From JBNKHG01 sp050290225 (GTDB lineage: Bacteria > Pseudomonadota > Gammaproteobacteria > Pseudomonadales > Cellvibrionaceae): a DNA stretch of 64,000 bases. The stretch covers positions 19,358-83,357 of the forward strand of contig JBNKHG010000091.1 of the NCBI GenBank assembly GCA_050290225.1, read 5' to 3'. Positions 17,478 to 25,759 of this stretch are shown here, in pieces. A model generated the notes under the pieces. That model worked only from the letters and a program-made list of their open reading frames with translations, was not told the origin of the DNA and did no database searches. The translations under genes and the position numbers were made by a program. Within the stretch, counting starts at the first letter, position 1. Every line of letters begins with the position of its first letter.

Positions 17478-17741
17478 CAGGCGACTCCTGCTGTGTATAA
17501 AATTGTATTTCCCAATCATAGCCCAAAAACATGTTAAAAACAGATGAGTTTTTCATAATGGAGGGTAAGGATAGTTCCTTGAATATCAGATGCTTATAAT
17601 GATTTTGAAAAGTGTTTTCACCATTGTTTTTGTCCGCGGGAAATCGAATGGGGTGACTTTGTGCTCCGTAAACGCTTGGATAATGACGGGGATTTCAGTA
17701 GCGTATCCCCTTTTTGGATGGATGCAACGGAAGCAACAGCT

Positions 17742-19244
17742 ATGACAACAGACAGCCATGATTTGGGCCTGATTCTCGACTCTCGTGTGCCTTTGGTGGT
17801 CGCGGAAACTTATGAAGAAAAGCGGGCACTGGATATGTTGTTGCGGGTGTCGAACCAGGGTCGTGGCGCAGACCACGCTTTGCCGGTCTATCGTTGGTCG
17901 CTGACCGACGGCCTGTCGCGGCTGAGTTTTGGTCCCGCGATCGCCATCTCCTCGGACCACACCGAGCCCCGGGCGGTGCTGGAACATATCAAGGGCATGA
18001 CCCAGCCGGCGATTTTCGCCCTCTGTGATTTTCATCCCTTTCTGGGGGATGATCCGCGAAATATCCGCTTGCTGAAGGATATTGTTCTCAATCACCACAG
18101 CGTGCCACACACTCTGGTGTTGATCAGTCATCAGCTCACCTTGCCCAAAGAGTTGGTGCGCTATGCGGCTTTCTTTCAGTTGTCGATGCCGTCATGCGAT
18201 CAAATCATGGCGATTATCCGTGAGGAGGCCAAGGCCTGGGCTGACCGTCAGGGCGGTGGGCGCATAAAGACCGACAACCTGACACTGAAAAAACTGGTAG
18301 CCAACCTGCAGGGTTTGACCTATGCCGACGTACGACGCCTGGTGCGTGGCGCCATTGTCGACGACGGTGCTATCACCGAGGATGATCTGCCAGAGGTGAA
18401 CAAAGCCAAGTTTGCCCTTATGGAGATGGAGGGCATCCTCAGTTTTGAGTACAACACTGCCCAATTTAACCAGGTGGGCGGGCTCAACAATCTGCGGCGT
18501 TGGCTCGACGAGCGCCGACATGCCTTTCTGAGCGGTGGTCCGGGAGGCATGGATCAACCGAAGGGAATTTTGCTGTTGGGCGTGCAGGGTGGAGGCAAGA
18601 GCCTGGCTGCCAAGGCGGTTTCCGGCCTTTGGGGGTTGCCGCTGTTGCGACTTGATTTCGGTGCCCTCTACAACAAGTTTTTTGGTGAGACCGAGCGTAA
18701 TCTGCGCGACGCCCTTAAACTCGCCGATACCCTCTCACCTTGTGTCCTGTGGATGGATGAAATCGAAAAGGGCATGGCCCAGGATGGTCATGACAATGGG
18801 ACTTCACGGCGAGTACTCGGCACCCTGTTGACCTGGATGGCGGAGCGCCGGTCCCAGGTATTCGTGGTGGCGACCAGTAACGATATCAGTGGCCTGCCGC
18901 CTGAGCTGGTGCGCAAGGGGCGTCTGGATGAGATCTTTTTTGTCGATCTGCCCGACCCTGACGCGCGCGATGCCATTTTTTCCATTCATATGCGCAAACG
19001 GGATTTGGAACCGGGACAGTTTGATTTGCCTCTGCTGGTGTCGGCGTCGGAGGGGTTTTCCGGGGCGGAAATTGAACAGGCCGTGGTGGCGGCAATCTAC
19101 GCTGCGGCGGCGCAACAGGTGGTGGTCAGCACTGACTTGGTGTTGTCGGAAATTTATAACACCAGTCCCTTATCTGTGGTGATGGGGGAGAAGGTCGCTG
19201 CTCTTCGACAGTGGGCTGAGGGGCGAACGGTTGCGGCTAATTAA
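17742..19244 (+). CDS. Ycf46-type AAA+ ATPase
   Basis: A 500-aa AAA+ ATPase. The N-terminal half (VPLVVAETYEEKRALDML) resembles the Ycf46 family of cyanobacteria and plastids. The C-terminal half has Walker A GVQGGGKS, Walker B CVLWMDEIEKG, sensor 1 VVATSNDISGLP and arginine-finger-like RKGRLDEIFF. A GTG at 17661 would add 27 residues, but MTTDSHDLG at 17742 fits the family start better. Ycf46 has been linked to CO2-responsive regulation in cyanobacteria; its role in gammaproteobacteria is not known. It diverges from the bfr pair and has no obvious operon partner. Confidence 0.8.
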   Translation: MTTDSHDLGLILDSRVPLVVAETYEEKRALDMLLRVSNQGRGADHALPVYRWSLTDGLSRLSFGPAIAISSDHTEPRAVLEHIKGMTQPAIFALCDFHPFLGDDPRNIRLLKDIVLNHHSVPHTLVLISHQLTLPKELVRYAAFFQLSMPSCDQIMAIIREEAKAWADRQGGGRIKTDNLTLKKLVANLQGLTYADVRRLVRGAIVDDGAITEDDLPEVNKAKFALMEMEGILSFEYNTAQFNQVGGLNNLRRWLDERRHAFLSGGPGGMDQPKGILLLGVQGGGKSLAAKAVSGLWGLPLLRLDFGALYNKFFGETERNLRDALKLADTLSPCVLWMDEIEKGMAQDGHDNGTSRRVLGTLLTWMAERRSQVFVVATSNDISGLPPELVRKGRLDEIFFVDLPDPDARDAIFSIHMRKRDLEPGQFDLPLLVSASEGFSGAEIEQAVVAAIYAAAAQQVVVSTDLVLSEIYNTSPLSVVMGEKVAALRQWAEGRTVAAN

Positions 19245-19300
19245 TATGGCTTATAGGGATTTGTGAATAGAATGTGGCAGGTGAGTGCCAAAAGCGGACT

Positions 19301-19351
19301 CTTGCGGCTTGCGGCTTGCGGCTTGCGGCTTGCGGCTTCAAGCGGCAAGCC
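19301..19351. repeat. Heptamer array CTTGCGG, about 5.4 copies, ending in a hairpin
   Basis: Five copies of CTTGCGG plus CTT cover 19301-19338. The last units fold with the following bases: GGCTTGCGGCTT (19327-19338) is complementary at 11 of 12 positions to AAGCGGCAAGCC (19340-19351). The array lies between the convergent genes ycf46 and purD. In another register the unit is GGCTTGC, matching the AGCTTGC units at 12685-12744. Confidence 0.93.
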
Positions 19352-19410
19352 ACAAGTATTCGTGGCACGTCGGTTCGTCCGCTTGCGGCACCAAACCGCC
19401 AAACGTGCAC

Positions 19411-20703
19411 TTAACCCTGAGCTTTTTCCCGAGCAATCGCCCGATAAGCGATATCCTTCCTGTAGAACACCTGATCCCAGTTGATCTTGCCGGTCAACTC
19501 ATAGACACGAGTCTGGGCTTCGGTGACGGTATTGCCCAATGCCGTGGCACAGAGAACACGACCACCATTGGTTACCACTTTGTCGTCTACCAGTTTTGTG
19601 CCGGCGTGAAAAACCTTCTCGCCTTCCACTTCTTCGTCAGGCAAACCGAAAATTTCATCGCCTTTGTTGTAGTTACCCGGGTAACCGCCGGCGGCCAGTA
19701 CAACACCAATGGCTGCACGCTCGTCCCACTCGGTTGAACATTGATCCAGGGTGCCGGCGAGAGCAGCCTCACACAGCTTCACCAGGTCGCTCTTCAGGCG
19801 CAACATAATTGGCTGGGTTTCCGGATCACCAAAACGGCAGTTGTATTCGATAACCTTGGGAGCACCACGCTTGTCGATCATAAGACCGGCGTAAAGAAAG
19901 CCGGTGTAGTCATTGCCTTCGGTGGCCATGCCTTCCACCGTTGGGTAAATGACCTCGTTCATAATGCGTTGGTAAACGTCGGCGGTGACTACAGGGGCCG
20001 GGGAATAGGCGCCCATACCTCCCGTGTTGGGACCTGTATCGCCGTCGCCGACGCGCTTGTGGTCCTGGCTGGTAGCCATGGGCAGCACGTTCTTGCCGTC
20101 AACGATGACGATGAAACTGGCTTCCTCACCATCGAGGAACTCTTCGATTACCACGCGGCAGCCGGCATCGCCGAAGGCATTCCCGGATAGCATATCGCGC
20201 ACTGCCTCTTCAGCCTGCTCTTCGGTCTCGGCGACGATAACACCTTTGCCGGCGGCCAGGCCGTCGGCCTTGACTACGATGGGGGCACCTTTTTTACGGA
20301 TATAGGCGAGCGCCGGTTCCACTTCGGTAAAGTTTTCGTATTCGGCAGTGGGAATCCGGTGTCTGGCCAGGAAGTCTTTGGTAAAGGCCTTGGAGCCTTC
20401 CAGCTGTGCGGCGCCCTTGGAGGGGCCGAAGCATTTCAGGCCTTCGGCAGTGAAGCGGTCAACCACTCCTTCCACCAACGGCGCTTCGGGGCCAACAATC
20501 GTCAGTTCGATAGCGTTGGCCTTGGCGAAGGCCACCTGGGCGTCAAAGTCCATTACATCGATAGCAACGTTTTCCAGCTTGGGTTCAAGCGCTGTGCCGG
20601 CATTGCCGGGGGCGACAAACACTTTTTCTACATCAGGGCTTTGGGCGACTTTCCAGGCCAGGGCGTGCTCGCGGCCGCCGGAACCGATAACCAGTACGTT
20701 CAT
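19411..20703 (-). CDS. purD: Phosphoribosylamine-glycine ligase
   Basis: A 430-aa ATP-grasp enzyme making glycinamide ribonucleotide in purine synthesis. The ATG at 20703 gives the canonical start MNVLVIGSGGREHALAWK; an upstream in-frame start would add 18 unrelated residues. Other signatures are PEAPLVEGVVD, FGPSKGAAQLEGSK, ADGLAAGKGVIVA, the ATP-grasp loop EEFLDGEEASFI and TGGMGAYSPAP. It follows purH on the same strand, with a hairpin and T-run in the 81-bp gap. Confidence 0.97.
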   Translation of the reverse strand: MNVLVIGSGGREHALAWKVAQSPDVEKVFVAPGNAGTALEPKLENVAIDVMDFDAQVAFAKANAIELTIVGPEAPLVEGVVDRFTAEGLKCFGPSKGAAQLEGSKAFTKDFLARHRIPTAEYENFTEVEPALAYIRKKGAPIVVKADGLAAGKGVIVAETEEQAEEAVRDMLSGNAFGDAGCRVVIEEFLDGEEASFIVIVDGKNVLPMATSQDHKRVGDGDTGPNTGGMGAYSPAPVVTADVYQRIMNEVIYPTVEGMATEGNDYTGFLYAGLMIDKRGAPKVIEYNCRFGDPETQPIMLRLKSDLVKLCEAALAGTLDQCSTEWDERAAIGVVLAAGGYPGNYNKGDEIFGLPDEEVEGEKVFHAGTKLVDDKVVTNGGRVLCATALGNTVTEAQTRVYELTGKINWDQVFYRKDIAYRAIAREKAQG

Positions 20704-20741
20704 GTTTATTATTTCCAAACGTCTTTCAAACAGGAGTCCAT

Positions 20742-20766
20742 TAAAAAGGGCACCCAATGTGTGCCC
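20742..20766 (-). terminator. Intrinsic terminator or attenuator between purH and purD
   Basis: Read on the minus strand, GGGCAC (20766-20761) pairs with GTGCCC (20753-20748) across a 7-base loop and is followed directly by five T residues. It lies inside the purH-purD unit, so it would reduce purD relative to purH rather than end an operon. Confidence 0.7.
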
Positions 20767-20784
20767 TAAGTGTAGTGCTTTGCC

Positions 20785-22362
20785 TCAATGGCGGAAGTGG
20801 CGCATGCCGGTAAAGACCATCGCCATGCCGTGTTCGTCAGCGGCGGCAATCACTTCGTCATCGCGCATGGAGCCGCCAGGTTGGATCACGGCGCTGATAC
20901 CCACGGCGGCAGCATTGTCCATACCGTCGCGGAAAGGAAAGAAGGCATCGGAGGCCATGACTGCGCCCTTGACTTCCAGACCGGCATGTTCGGCTTTGAT
21001 GGCGGCGATTCGTGCGGAGTTGACACGGCTCATTTGGCCTGCGCCCACACCCACGGTCTGGCCATTCCTGGCGTAGATAATGGCGTTAGACTTGACCATC
21101 TTGGCCACTTTCCAGGCAAACAGCAGGTCGTCCATCTCCGCATCGGAGGGTATCTTTTTGGTCACGACCTTGAGGTCGTTTTTGGTGATCATGCCATTGT
21201 CCCTGTCCTGGATCAGCAGGCCACCGTTGACGCGTTTGTAGTCGAAAGCCTGCGGGCGATCTGTGCCCCACTCGCCGCACTCCAGCAAGCGTACGTTTTT
21301 CTTGGCGGAGACAGCCTGGGCGGCCTCGTCGGAGACTTTCGGGGCAATAATCACTTCGGAGAACTGTTTGTCGACAATCAGTTGCGCGGTCTCTGCATCC
21401 AGCTCACGGTTAAAGGCGATAATGCCGCCGAACGCGGACTCGGGGTCAGTGGCAAAGGCCAGCTCATAGGCGGTTTTGATATCGGCGGCCACGGCCACGC
21501 CACAGGGGTTGGCATGCTTGACGATCACACAGGCGGGCTCGTCAAACAGTTTCACAGTTTCCAGTGCCGCGTCGGTGTCGGCGACGTTGTTAAAGGACAG
21601 CTCTTTACCCTGCAGCTGTTTGGCTGTGGCTACTGAGGCTTCAGCAGGCTCGGCTTCAACATAGAACGCGGCTTGCTGGTGGGGGTTTTCCCCGTAGCGC
21701 ATATCCTGCGCCTTGCGGTATTGCACATTGTAGGTGTTCGCGAAAGTTCGGGCTTCGTTACGGGTATTTCTGGCACCAAAGTGGTTTGCAATCATGCCAT
21801 CGTATTGGGCAGTGTGCTCAAAGGCCTGCACCATCAGGTCGTAGCGGGTGGCATAACTGAGCTGACCGTTGTTGGACTGCATTTCTTCCAGTACGGTCTG
21901 ATAGCTGCTGGCGTTGACCACGATAGCGACGTCTTTGTGGTTCTTGGCAGCGGAGCGCACCATGGTAGGGCCGCCGATATCGATATTCTCAATGGCGGTC
22001 GGTAAATCGCAGTTGGGATCGGCAACTGTCTGCTTGAAAGGGTAAAGGTTGACCACCACCATATCGATGGGCTGGATACCGTGTTCGGCCATGACTGCAT
22101 CATCGGTGCCGCGACGACCAAGGATGCCACCGTGCACTTTCGGGTGCAGGGTCTTGACGCGGCCATCCATCATTTCCGGGAAACCGGTGTAGTCCGATAC
22201 CTCTGTCACGGCCACGCCATTTTCCTGAAGCAGGCGAAAGGTTCCGCCGGTGGAGAGGATTTCGACGCCCTGGGCCGTCAGGGCTTGTGCAAATTCGACG
22301 ATACCTGTCTTGTCGGACACGCTGATCAGGGCGCGCTTTACGGAAACGAGGTCGTTACTCAT
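20785..22362 (-). CDS. purH: Bifunctional AICAR transformylase/IMP cyclohydrolase
   Basis: A 525-aa enzyme for the last two steps of IMP synthesis. The N-terminal cyclohydrolase domain begins VKRALISVSDKTGIVEFA and contains STGGTFRLL and DGRVKTLHPKVHGGIL. The C-terminal transformylase domain has RYGENPHQQAAFY, KHANPCGVA, GAGQMSRVNSARIA and SDAFFPFRD. The order fis-purH-purD on one strand matches Pseudomonas. No PurR-type palindrome was recognised upstream. Confidence 0.97.
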   Translation of the reverse strand: MSNDLVSVKRALISVSDKTGIVEFAQALTAQGVEILSTGGTFRLLQENGVAVTEVSDYTGFPEMMDGRVKTLHPKVHGGILGRRGTDDAVMAEHGIQPIDMVVVNLYPFKQTVADPNCDLPTAIENIDIGGPTMVRSAAKNHKDVAIVVNASSYQTVLEEMQSNNGQLSYATRYDLMVQAFEHTAQYDGMIANHFGARNTRNEARTFANTYNVQYRKAQDMRYGENPHQQAAFYVEAEPAEASVATAKQLQGKELSFNNVADTDAALETVKLFDEPACVIVKHANPCGVAVAADIKTAYELAFATDPESAFGGIIAFNRELDAETAQLIVDKQFSEVIIAPKVSDEAAQAVSAKKNVRLLECGEWGTDRPQAFDYKRVNGGLLIQDRDNGMITKNDLKVVTKKIPSDAEMDDLLFAWKVAKMVKSNAIIYARNGQTVGVGAGQMSRVNSARIAAIKAEHAGLEVKGAVMASDAFFPFRDGMDNAAAVGISAVIQPGGSMRDDEVIAAADEHGMAMVFTGMRHFRH

Positions 22363-22399
22363 GTTGGTGTGAGTTCCTGTTGATAAAAGTGGTGGATCT

Positions 22400-22436
22400 T
22401 TAACGACAAAAGGAGTGAGTCAGACTCACTCCTTTA
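22400..22436 (-). terminator. Terminator between fis and purH
   Basis: A perfect 13-bp inverted repeat (22409-22421 with 22423-22435, sequence AAAGGAGTGAGTC and its complement) is followed on the minus strand by TTTTGTCGTT. It lies after the fis stop and 47 bases before the purH start, so it should separate dusB-fis from purH. The single central base means the true loop must open several pairs. Confidence 0.75.
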
Positions 22437-22518
22437 GGAGTAATCGCGTATAGCGCCAGCCGGCGCTCTGACGATGGCTGCCTTGCTTGCGCCCCAGCGG
22501 TTTGCGCCGGCTCGTAAT

Positions 22519-22863
22519 TTACAGCAGGCCGTACTGCTTCAGTTTTTTACGCAGGGTGCCGCGGTTAAGGCCAAGTACCTGGGCCGCCTTGGTTTGATTG
22601 TGGCGGGTATACTTCATGACCACTTCCAGCATCGGGGCCTCGACTTCAGCCAGCACCAGGTTATAAACCTCGGTCACCGGTTGTCCGTCCAGATGCTTGA
22701 AATAGTTTTCCATCGCCTGCTCGACACAGTCGCGCAGGGATTGGTTCTGGTTAATACCGCCGAATGCCTCTGGGCCTGTGCCCGCCGCCGGAGTGGCTAA
22801 CGGAGTGTCGGCTTGGGTGGTTTCGGTGGATATATCCGCCATTACGGTTTCCGCTGTGTTCAT
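22519..22863 (-). CDS. fis: Nucleoid-associated regulator Fis
   Basis: A 114-aa DNA-bending protein that activates rRNA promoters and shapes the nucleoid. The C-terminal helix-turn-helix NQTKAAQVLGLNRGTLRKKL is the invariant Fis signature, and SLRDCVEQAMENYFKHL is the dimer helix. The N-terminus is about 16 residues longer than in E. coli; an internal Met (MADIS) would give a shorter form. It overlaps the dusB stop by 4 bp (ATGA), the classical dusB-fis operon, so fis expression is probably growth-phase controlled from the dusB promoter. It may act on the rRNA promoters at the right end of this window. Confidence 0.95.
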   Translation of the reverse strand: MNTAETVMADISTETTQADTPLATPAAGTGPEAFGGINQNQSLRDCVEQAMENYFKHLDGQPVTEVYNLVLAEVEAPMLEVVMKYTRHNQTKAAQVLGLNRGTLRKKLKQYGLL

Positions 22864-23864
22864 GCCGCTTTGTCCTCTTTCGTTATCAGTCGTTCAAAAA
22901 ATGCATGAACGCTGGCATGTTGTTCTGCTGCACTGTTAAGTTGGTTAAAAGTCTTGCGAAAGGCCTCGCCCCCGGCGAGGGTTTTCAAGTACCACCCCAC
23001 ATGCTTGCGGGCGATACGAGGCCCCAATGCATCGCCACCCGGGAACTGCCCGTAGAAGCGATGCAACTCATCAAGATGAGCGCTAAGTATGTCCCTGATG
23101 TCACACAGAGAGAGTTCGGGTAATTGCTCGCCGGTGCACAAAAAGCGATCAATTTCCCTAAAAATCCAGGGTCTGCCCTGGGCCGCCCGACCAATCATAA
23201 CCCCATCGGCACCGGTGTAATCCAGTACCGCGCGGGCTTTCTGCGGCGAGTCTATATCGCCATTGGCGAATACCGGAATGTTAACGGTATCGACGACGGC
23301 GGCAATGGTATCGTATTCGACCTCGCCTTGGTATCCGCAAGCGCGAGTTCTGCCGTGTACGGCGAGGGCGGCAATGCCGGCATCCTCCGCCATGCGGGCT
23401 ATACGGGTGGCATTGCGAGTTGTTGGACACCAGCCGGTACGTATTTTCAGGGTTACCGGCACTTCGACGGCGTCCACCACCGCTTCCAAAATCTGGCGTA
23501 CCAGAGGCTCATCCCGTAGCAGCGCGGACCCTGCGGCCCTTTTACAAACCTTTTTTGCCGGGCAGCCCATATTGATATCGATAATCTGGGCACCGCGGGC
23601 CTGGTTCTGGCGTGCGGCCTCGGCCATCATTGCCGGGTCGCCTCCTGCTATCTGGACGGAGCGCGGGTGCGCTTCGCCGCTGTGATCGAGTCGGGTTTGA
23701 GTCTTGCGGCTTTGCCACAGGCGGGTATCCGAAGTCACCATCTCTGACACCACAAGGCCCGCTCCCAGGCTGCGGCATAACTGTCGAAACGGCCTGTCCG
23801 TGACACCGGCCATGGGTGCGAGAACAACCCGGCTGTCTATGCCATACGGACCTATACGAATCAA
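22860..23864 (-). CDS. dusB: tRNA-dihydrouridine synthase B
   Basis: FMN enzyme reducing uridines in the tRNA D-loop. Visible motifs are LAPMAGVTDRPFRQLC, DINMGCPAKKVCK with the catalytic Cys, VTLKIRTGW, AVHGRTRACGYQG and ANGDIDSPQKA. The start is uncertain: the frame is open to 24029, but conservation begins only at IRIGPYGIDSR. I chose the TTG at 23864 just before it; the extra upstream residues look non-coding (Arg/Lys-rich). It is translationally coupled to fis. Confidence 0.92.
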   Translation of the reverse strand: MIRIGPYGIDSRVVLAPMAGVTDRPFRQLCRSLGAGLVVSEMVTSDTRLWQSRKTQTRLDHSGEAHPRSVQIAGGDPAMMAEAARQNQARGAQIIDINMGCPAKKVCKRAAGSALLRDEPLVRQILEAVVDAVEVPVTLKIRTGWCPTTRNATRIARMAEDAGIAALAVHGRTRACGYQGEVEYDTIAAVVDTVNIPVFANGDIDSPQKARAVLDYTGADGVMIGRAAQGRPWIFREIDRFLCTGEQLPELSLCDIRDILSAHLDELHRFYGQFPGGDALGPRIARKHVGWYLKTLAGGEAFRKTFNQLNSAAEQHASVHAFFERLITKEDKAA

Positions 23865-24055
23865 AGGTGGACCCCAATTTACCCCGACTTGTTTTCCTTT
23901 TTCCGTTCTCTTTACAGGCCTTTCGTCCGGCCGCTTGCAGAACCTTCGACGCCAATCGGTACGCCTGTGCGAAAAAGGGTGGCTATGATACCTGTTTGCC
24001 CGGCGAATAGGAAAGCAGAAATTGCACAAATTGCTGCATTTTTAGACGTGACTAT

Positions 24056-24099
24056 CGTTCAATGAAGTTTGATTGGTCGTTCAATGAATTGTGATTGGC
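24056..24099. repeat. Imperfect 22-bp tandem duplication
   Basis: Two adjacent copies begin CGTTCAATGAA and end GATTGG, with a few differences between. They lie in the 310-bp gap between the DUF3426 gene and dusB. They could overlap promoter elements for dusB-fis. Confidence 0.75.
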
Positions 24100-24111
24100 G
24101 AGATTCTGGAT

Positions 24112-24143
24112 AAGACGACAAGTTGACGCCAATTTGTCGTCTT
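24112..24143 (-). terminator. Hairpin after the DUF3426 gene
   Basis: AAGACGACAA (24112-24121) pairs perfectly with TTGTCGTCTT (24134-24143) across a 12-base loop. It lies 31 bp beyond the stop of the minus-strand DUF3426 gene. The T-run on the minus strand is weak (only CTTAT follows), so it is a probable rather than certain terminator. Confidence 0.5.
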
Positions 24144-24174
24144 TTAATGACCCTGGCTGAGGGTATGACTTAAC

Positions 24175-25563
24175 TCAGTCAACCGGAATGGTAGCACTGT
24201 AGTTGACAGCATCGGGACCCGGGTCGACCAATTCCAGTGACAAATGAATCGGCTGGTCGATTGGCATAAGCCGCCGGCCCGCTAGCTCGCCACGCAGATA
24301 CTCGTCGGGTGCAAAGCGGCGCTGGGCGATCGCCTGTCCCTGCAGGTTGGAAAAAGTCAATTCCAGCTCCGGGAATGGCTGGCGAAAACCAGCGGTATTC
24401 AGGAGTATGGCATCCACCATCAGAGCCTTCTCGGCGCGGGGGTGGCTGCGTACTACCAGGTTGTAGGCCTTGATAAGGCGGCGATCTTGGATCGGCGGAA
24501 CCTGGCAACCCAGTGTTGGGCAAAGGGTGATGTACCAGCTTCGATAGGGTTCAATCCGGCCGTAGTACTCGATTTTGAACCAGGCGAACTGGGCGAACAG
24601 GACCAGGGCCGCAATCAGGGACAGGGTGCCCCAGAGCAGTTGGCGGTGCCAGCGACGCGAAGGCTTGGCCCAGTCCATTTCCACCGGTGCGGGCTCGATA
24701 TTGGCCAGGTATTCCCGCTGTTCCTCGGGAGCATTTTGCTGGTCGTTGAACAGGGTTTCGGCCGACGGCTTGGGTTCTGCTCCGGTTTCCCGGGAATGAA
24801 AAGCGCCGATGTCGCCGAGGGTGGGTTCGGTGCCGTCGGCCAGGGGTTGTCCTAATGTGGCTTCGATGTCAGCGTCGGAGGCTGGGGAAAAGCTGCCGGT
24901 GGCGCGCAGGGAATAGTCGTGTTGTTCTTCCCCGGGCTTCTGCGTCTTGTCGGCCTTAGTTTGCTGCGCCTGATCACCATTCTCGCTCTGTTGTTCCTGC
25001 TCCAGCTCTGCCAGCAAACTCACGGCCCAGGATTCATCGGTGGAGGTGCTCTCCTCCTCATCGGGATCAGGCTCCCGGGCAGACCGCTCGAACAGGGAGT
25101 TGGGCTCGGGCTTCCAGGCGTGAAGCTCGATAAAATTGTCACCCAGTTCACTCCCGGTATGTTCGGCATCAGGGGTGTCGTCGTCGATCAGCTCCATATC
25201 GTCGCTGATAAGCAGGTCATCGTCCGGATCGCCACTATCGGTTTCTCGGTCGATTGCGGCTTGATCGAATTCAAGGCGACCGTCTTTTTTCGGAGCCTCG
25301 GCCTGGGTCTCAGCGACTTTGCACTCAGTAGCCTTGGTCTCAGCAGCTTTGGTCTCAGTGGCTTTTGTATCAGTGGCTTTGGTCTCAGCGGTTGGCGTGA
25401 GCAGGTGATCGAGAGCCTTGAATATCTGCAGGCAGGAGCCACAGCGCACCGCGCCCTTGGCTGTTTGCAGTTGGGCGGGGGTAATCCGGAATGAGGTACT
25501 GCATCCGGGGCAGCGGGTCACCATATCGTCCGGGTAGGGTTTTGTGTTGGTGGATTCCGGCAT
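24175..25563 (-). CDS. Zinc-ribbon and DUF3426 domain protein
   Basis: A 462-aa protein. The ATG at 25563 is chosen because AAAGGAAAAGAG precedes it; the frame continues 47 codons upstream. The N-terminus is an MJ0042-type zinc ribbon (TRCPGCSTSFRI ... VRCGSCLQIF, two CxxC). Next is a long acidic, low-complexity stretch beginning with pentapeptide repeats of the TETKA type. A single transmembrane helix (LLWGTLSLIAALVLFAQFAW) leads to the DUF3426 domain (about the last 130 residues). Topology suggests a cytoplasmic zinc ribbon and an extracytoplasmic C-terminus. Function is unknown. It lies between prmA and dusB, as in Pseudomonas. Confidence 0.82.
   Translation of the reverse strand: MPESTNTKPYPDDMVTRCPGCSTSFRITPAQLQTAKGAVRCGSCLQIFKALDHLLTPTAETKATDTKATETKAAETKATECKVAETQAEAPKKDGRLEFDQAAIDRETDSGDPDDDLLISDDMELIDDDTPDAEHTGSELGDNFIELHAWKPEPNSLFERSAREPDPDEEESTSTDESWAVSLLAELEQEQQSENGDQAQQTKADKTQKPGEEQHDYSLRATGSFSPASDADIEATLGQPLADGTEPTLGDIGAFHSRETGAEPKPSAETLFNDQQNAPEEQREYLANIEPAPVEMDWAKPSRRWHRQLLWGTLSLIAALVLFAQFAWFKIEYYGRIEPYRSWYITLCPTLGCQVPPIQDRRLIKAYNLVVRSHPRAEKALMVDAILLNTAGFRQPFPELELTFSNLQGQAIAQRRFAPDEYLRGELAGRRLMPIDQPIHLSLELVDPGPDAVNYSATIPVD
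25306..25393 (-). repeat. In-frame 15-bp tandem repeats in the DUF3426 gene
   Basis: About 5.9 copies of a unit close to GGTCTCAGTGGCTTT (plus strand) encode Thr/Glu/Lys/Ala pentapeptides after the zinc ribbon. The unit length preserves frame, as in the repeats at 5951-6040. Confidence 0.85.
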
Positions 25564-25759
25564 GGCGAACTCTTTTCCTTTCAAAAAACTGTTTCCCCAT
25601 ATTCCTGGACCTGATTGCCCGGTAGTCATATTCGTCCGTCGGGTTGACTGGCCAGGGAGTTTGCTGGTGCAAGTGTAGTCTTTCCCGTAAGTCGGGTAAA
25701 TCAACGCTTTGGGGTGAGGCGTCAGGTTGTGAGCTGGACCACAGGGCAGTTCCCGCGAG

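Noticed and set aside
17590..17610. Fur box near the bfr pair
   Set aside because: ATAATGATT resembles one half of a Fur site, but the other half is poor and the position relative to the promoter is unknown.
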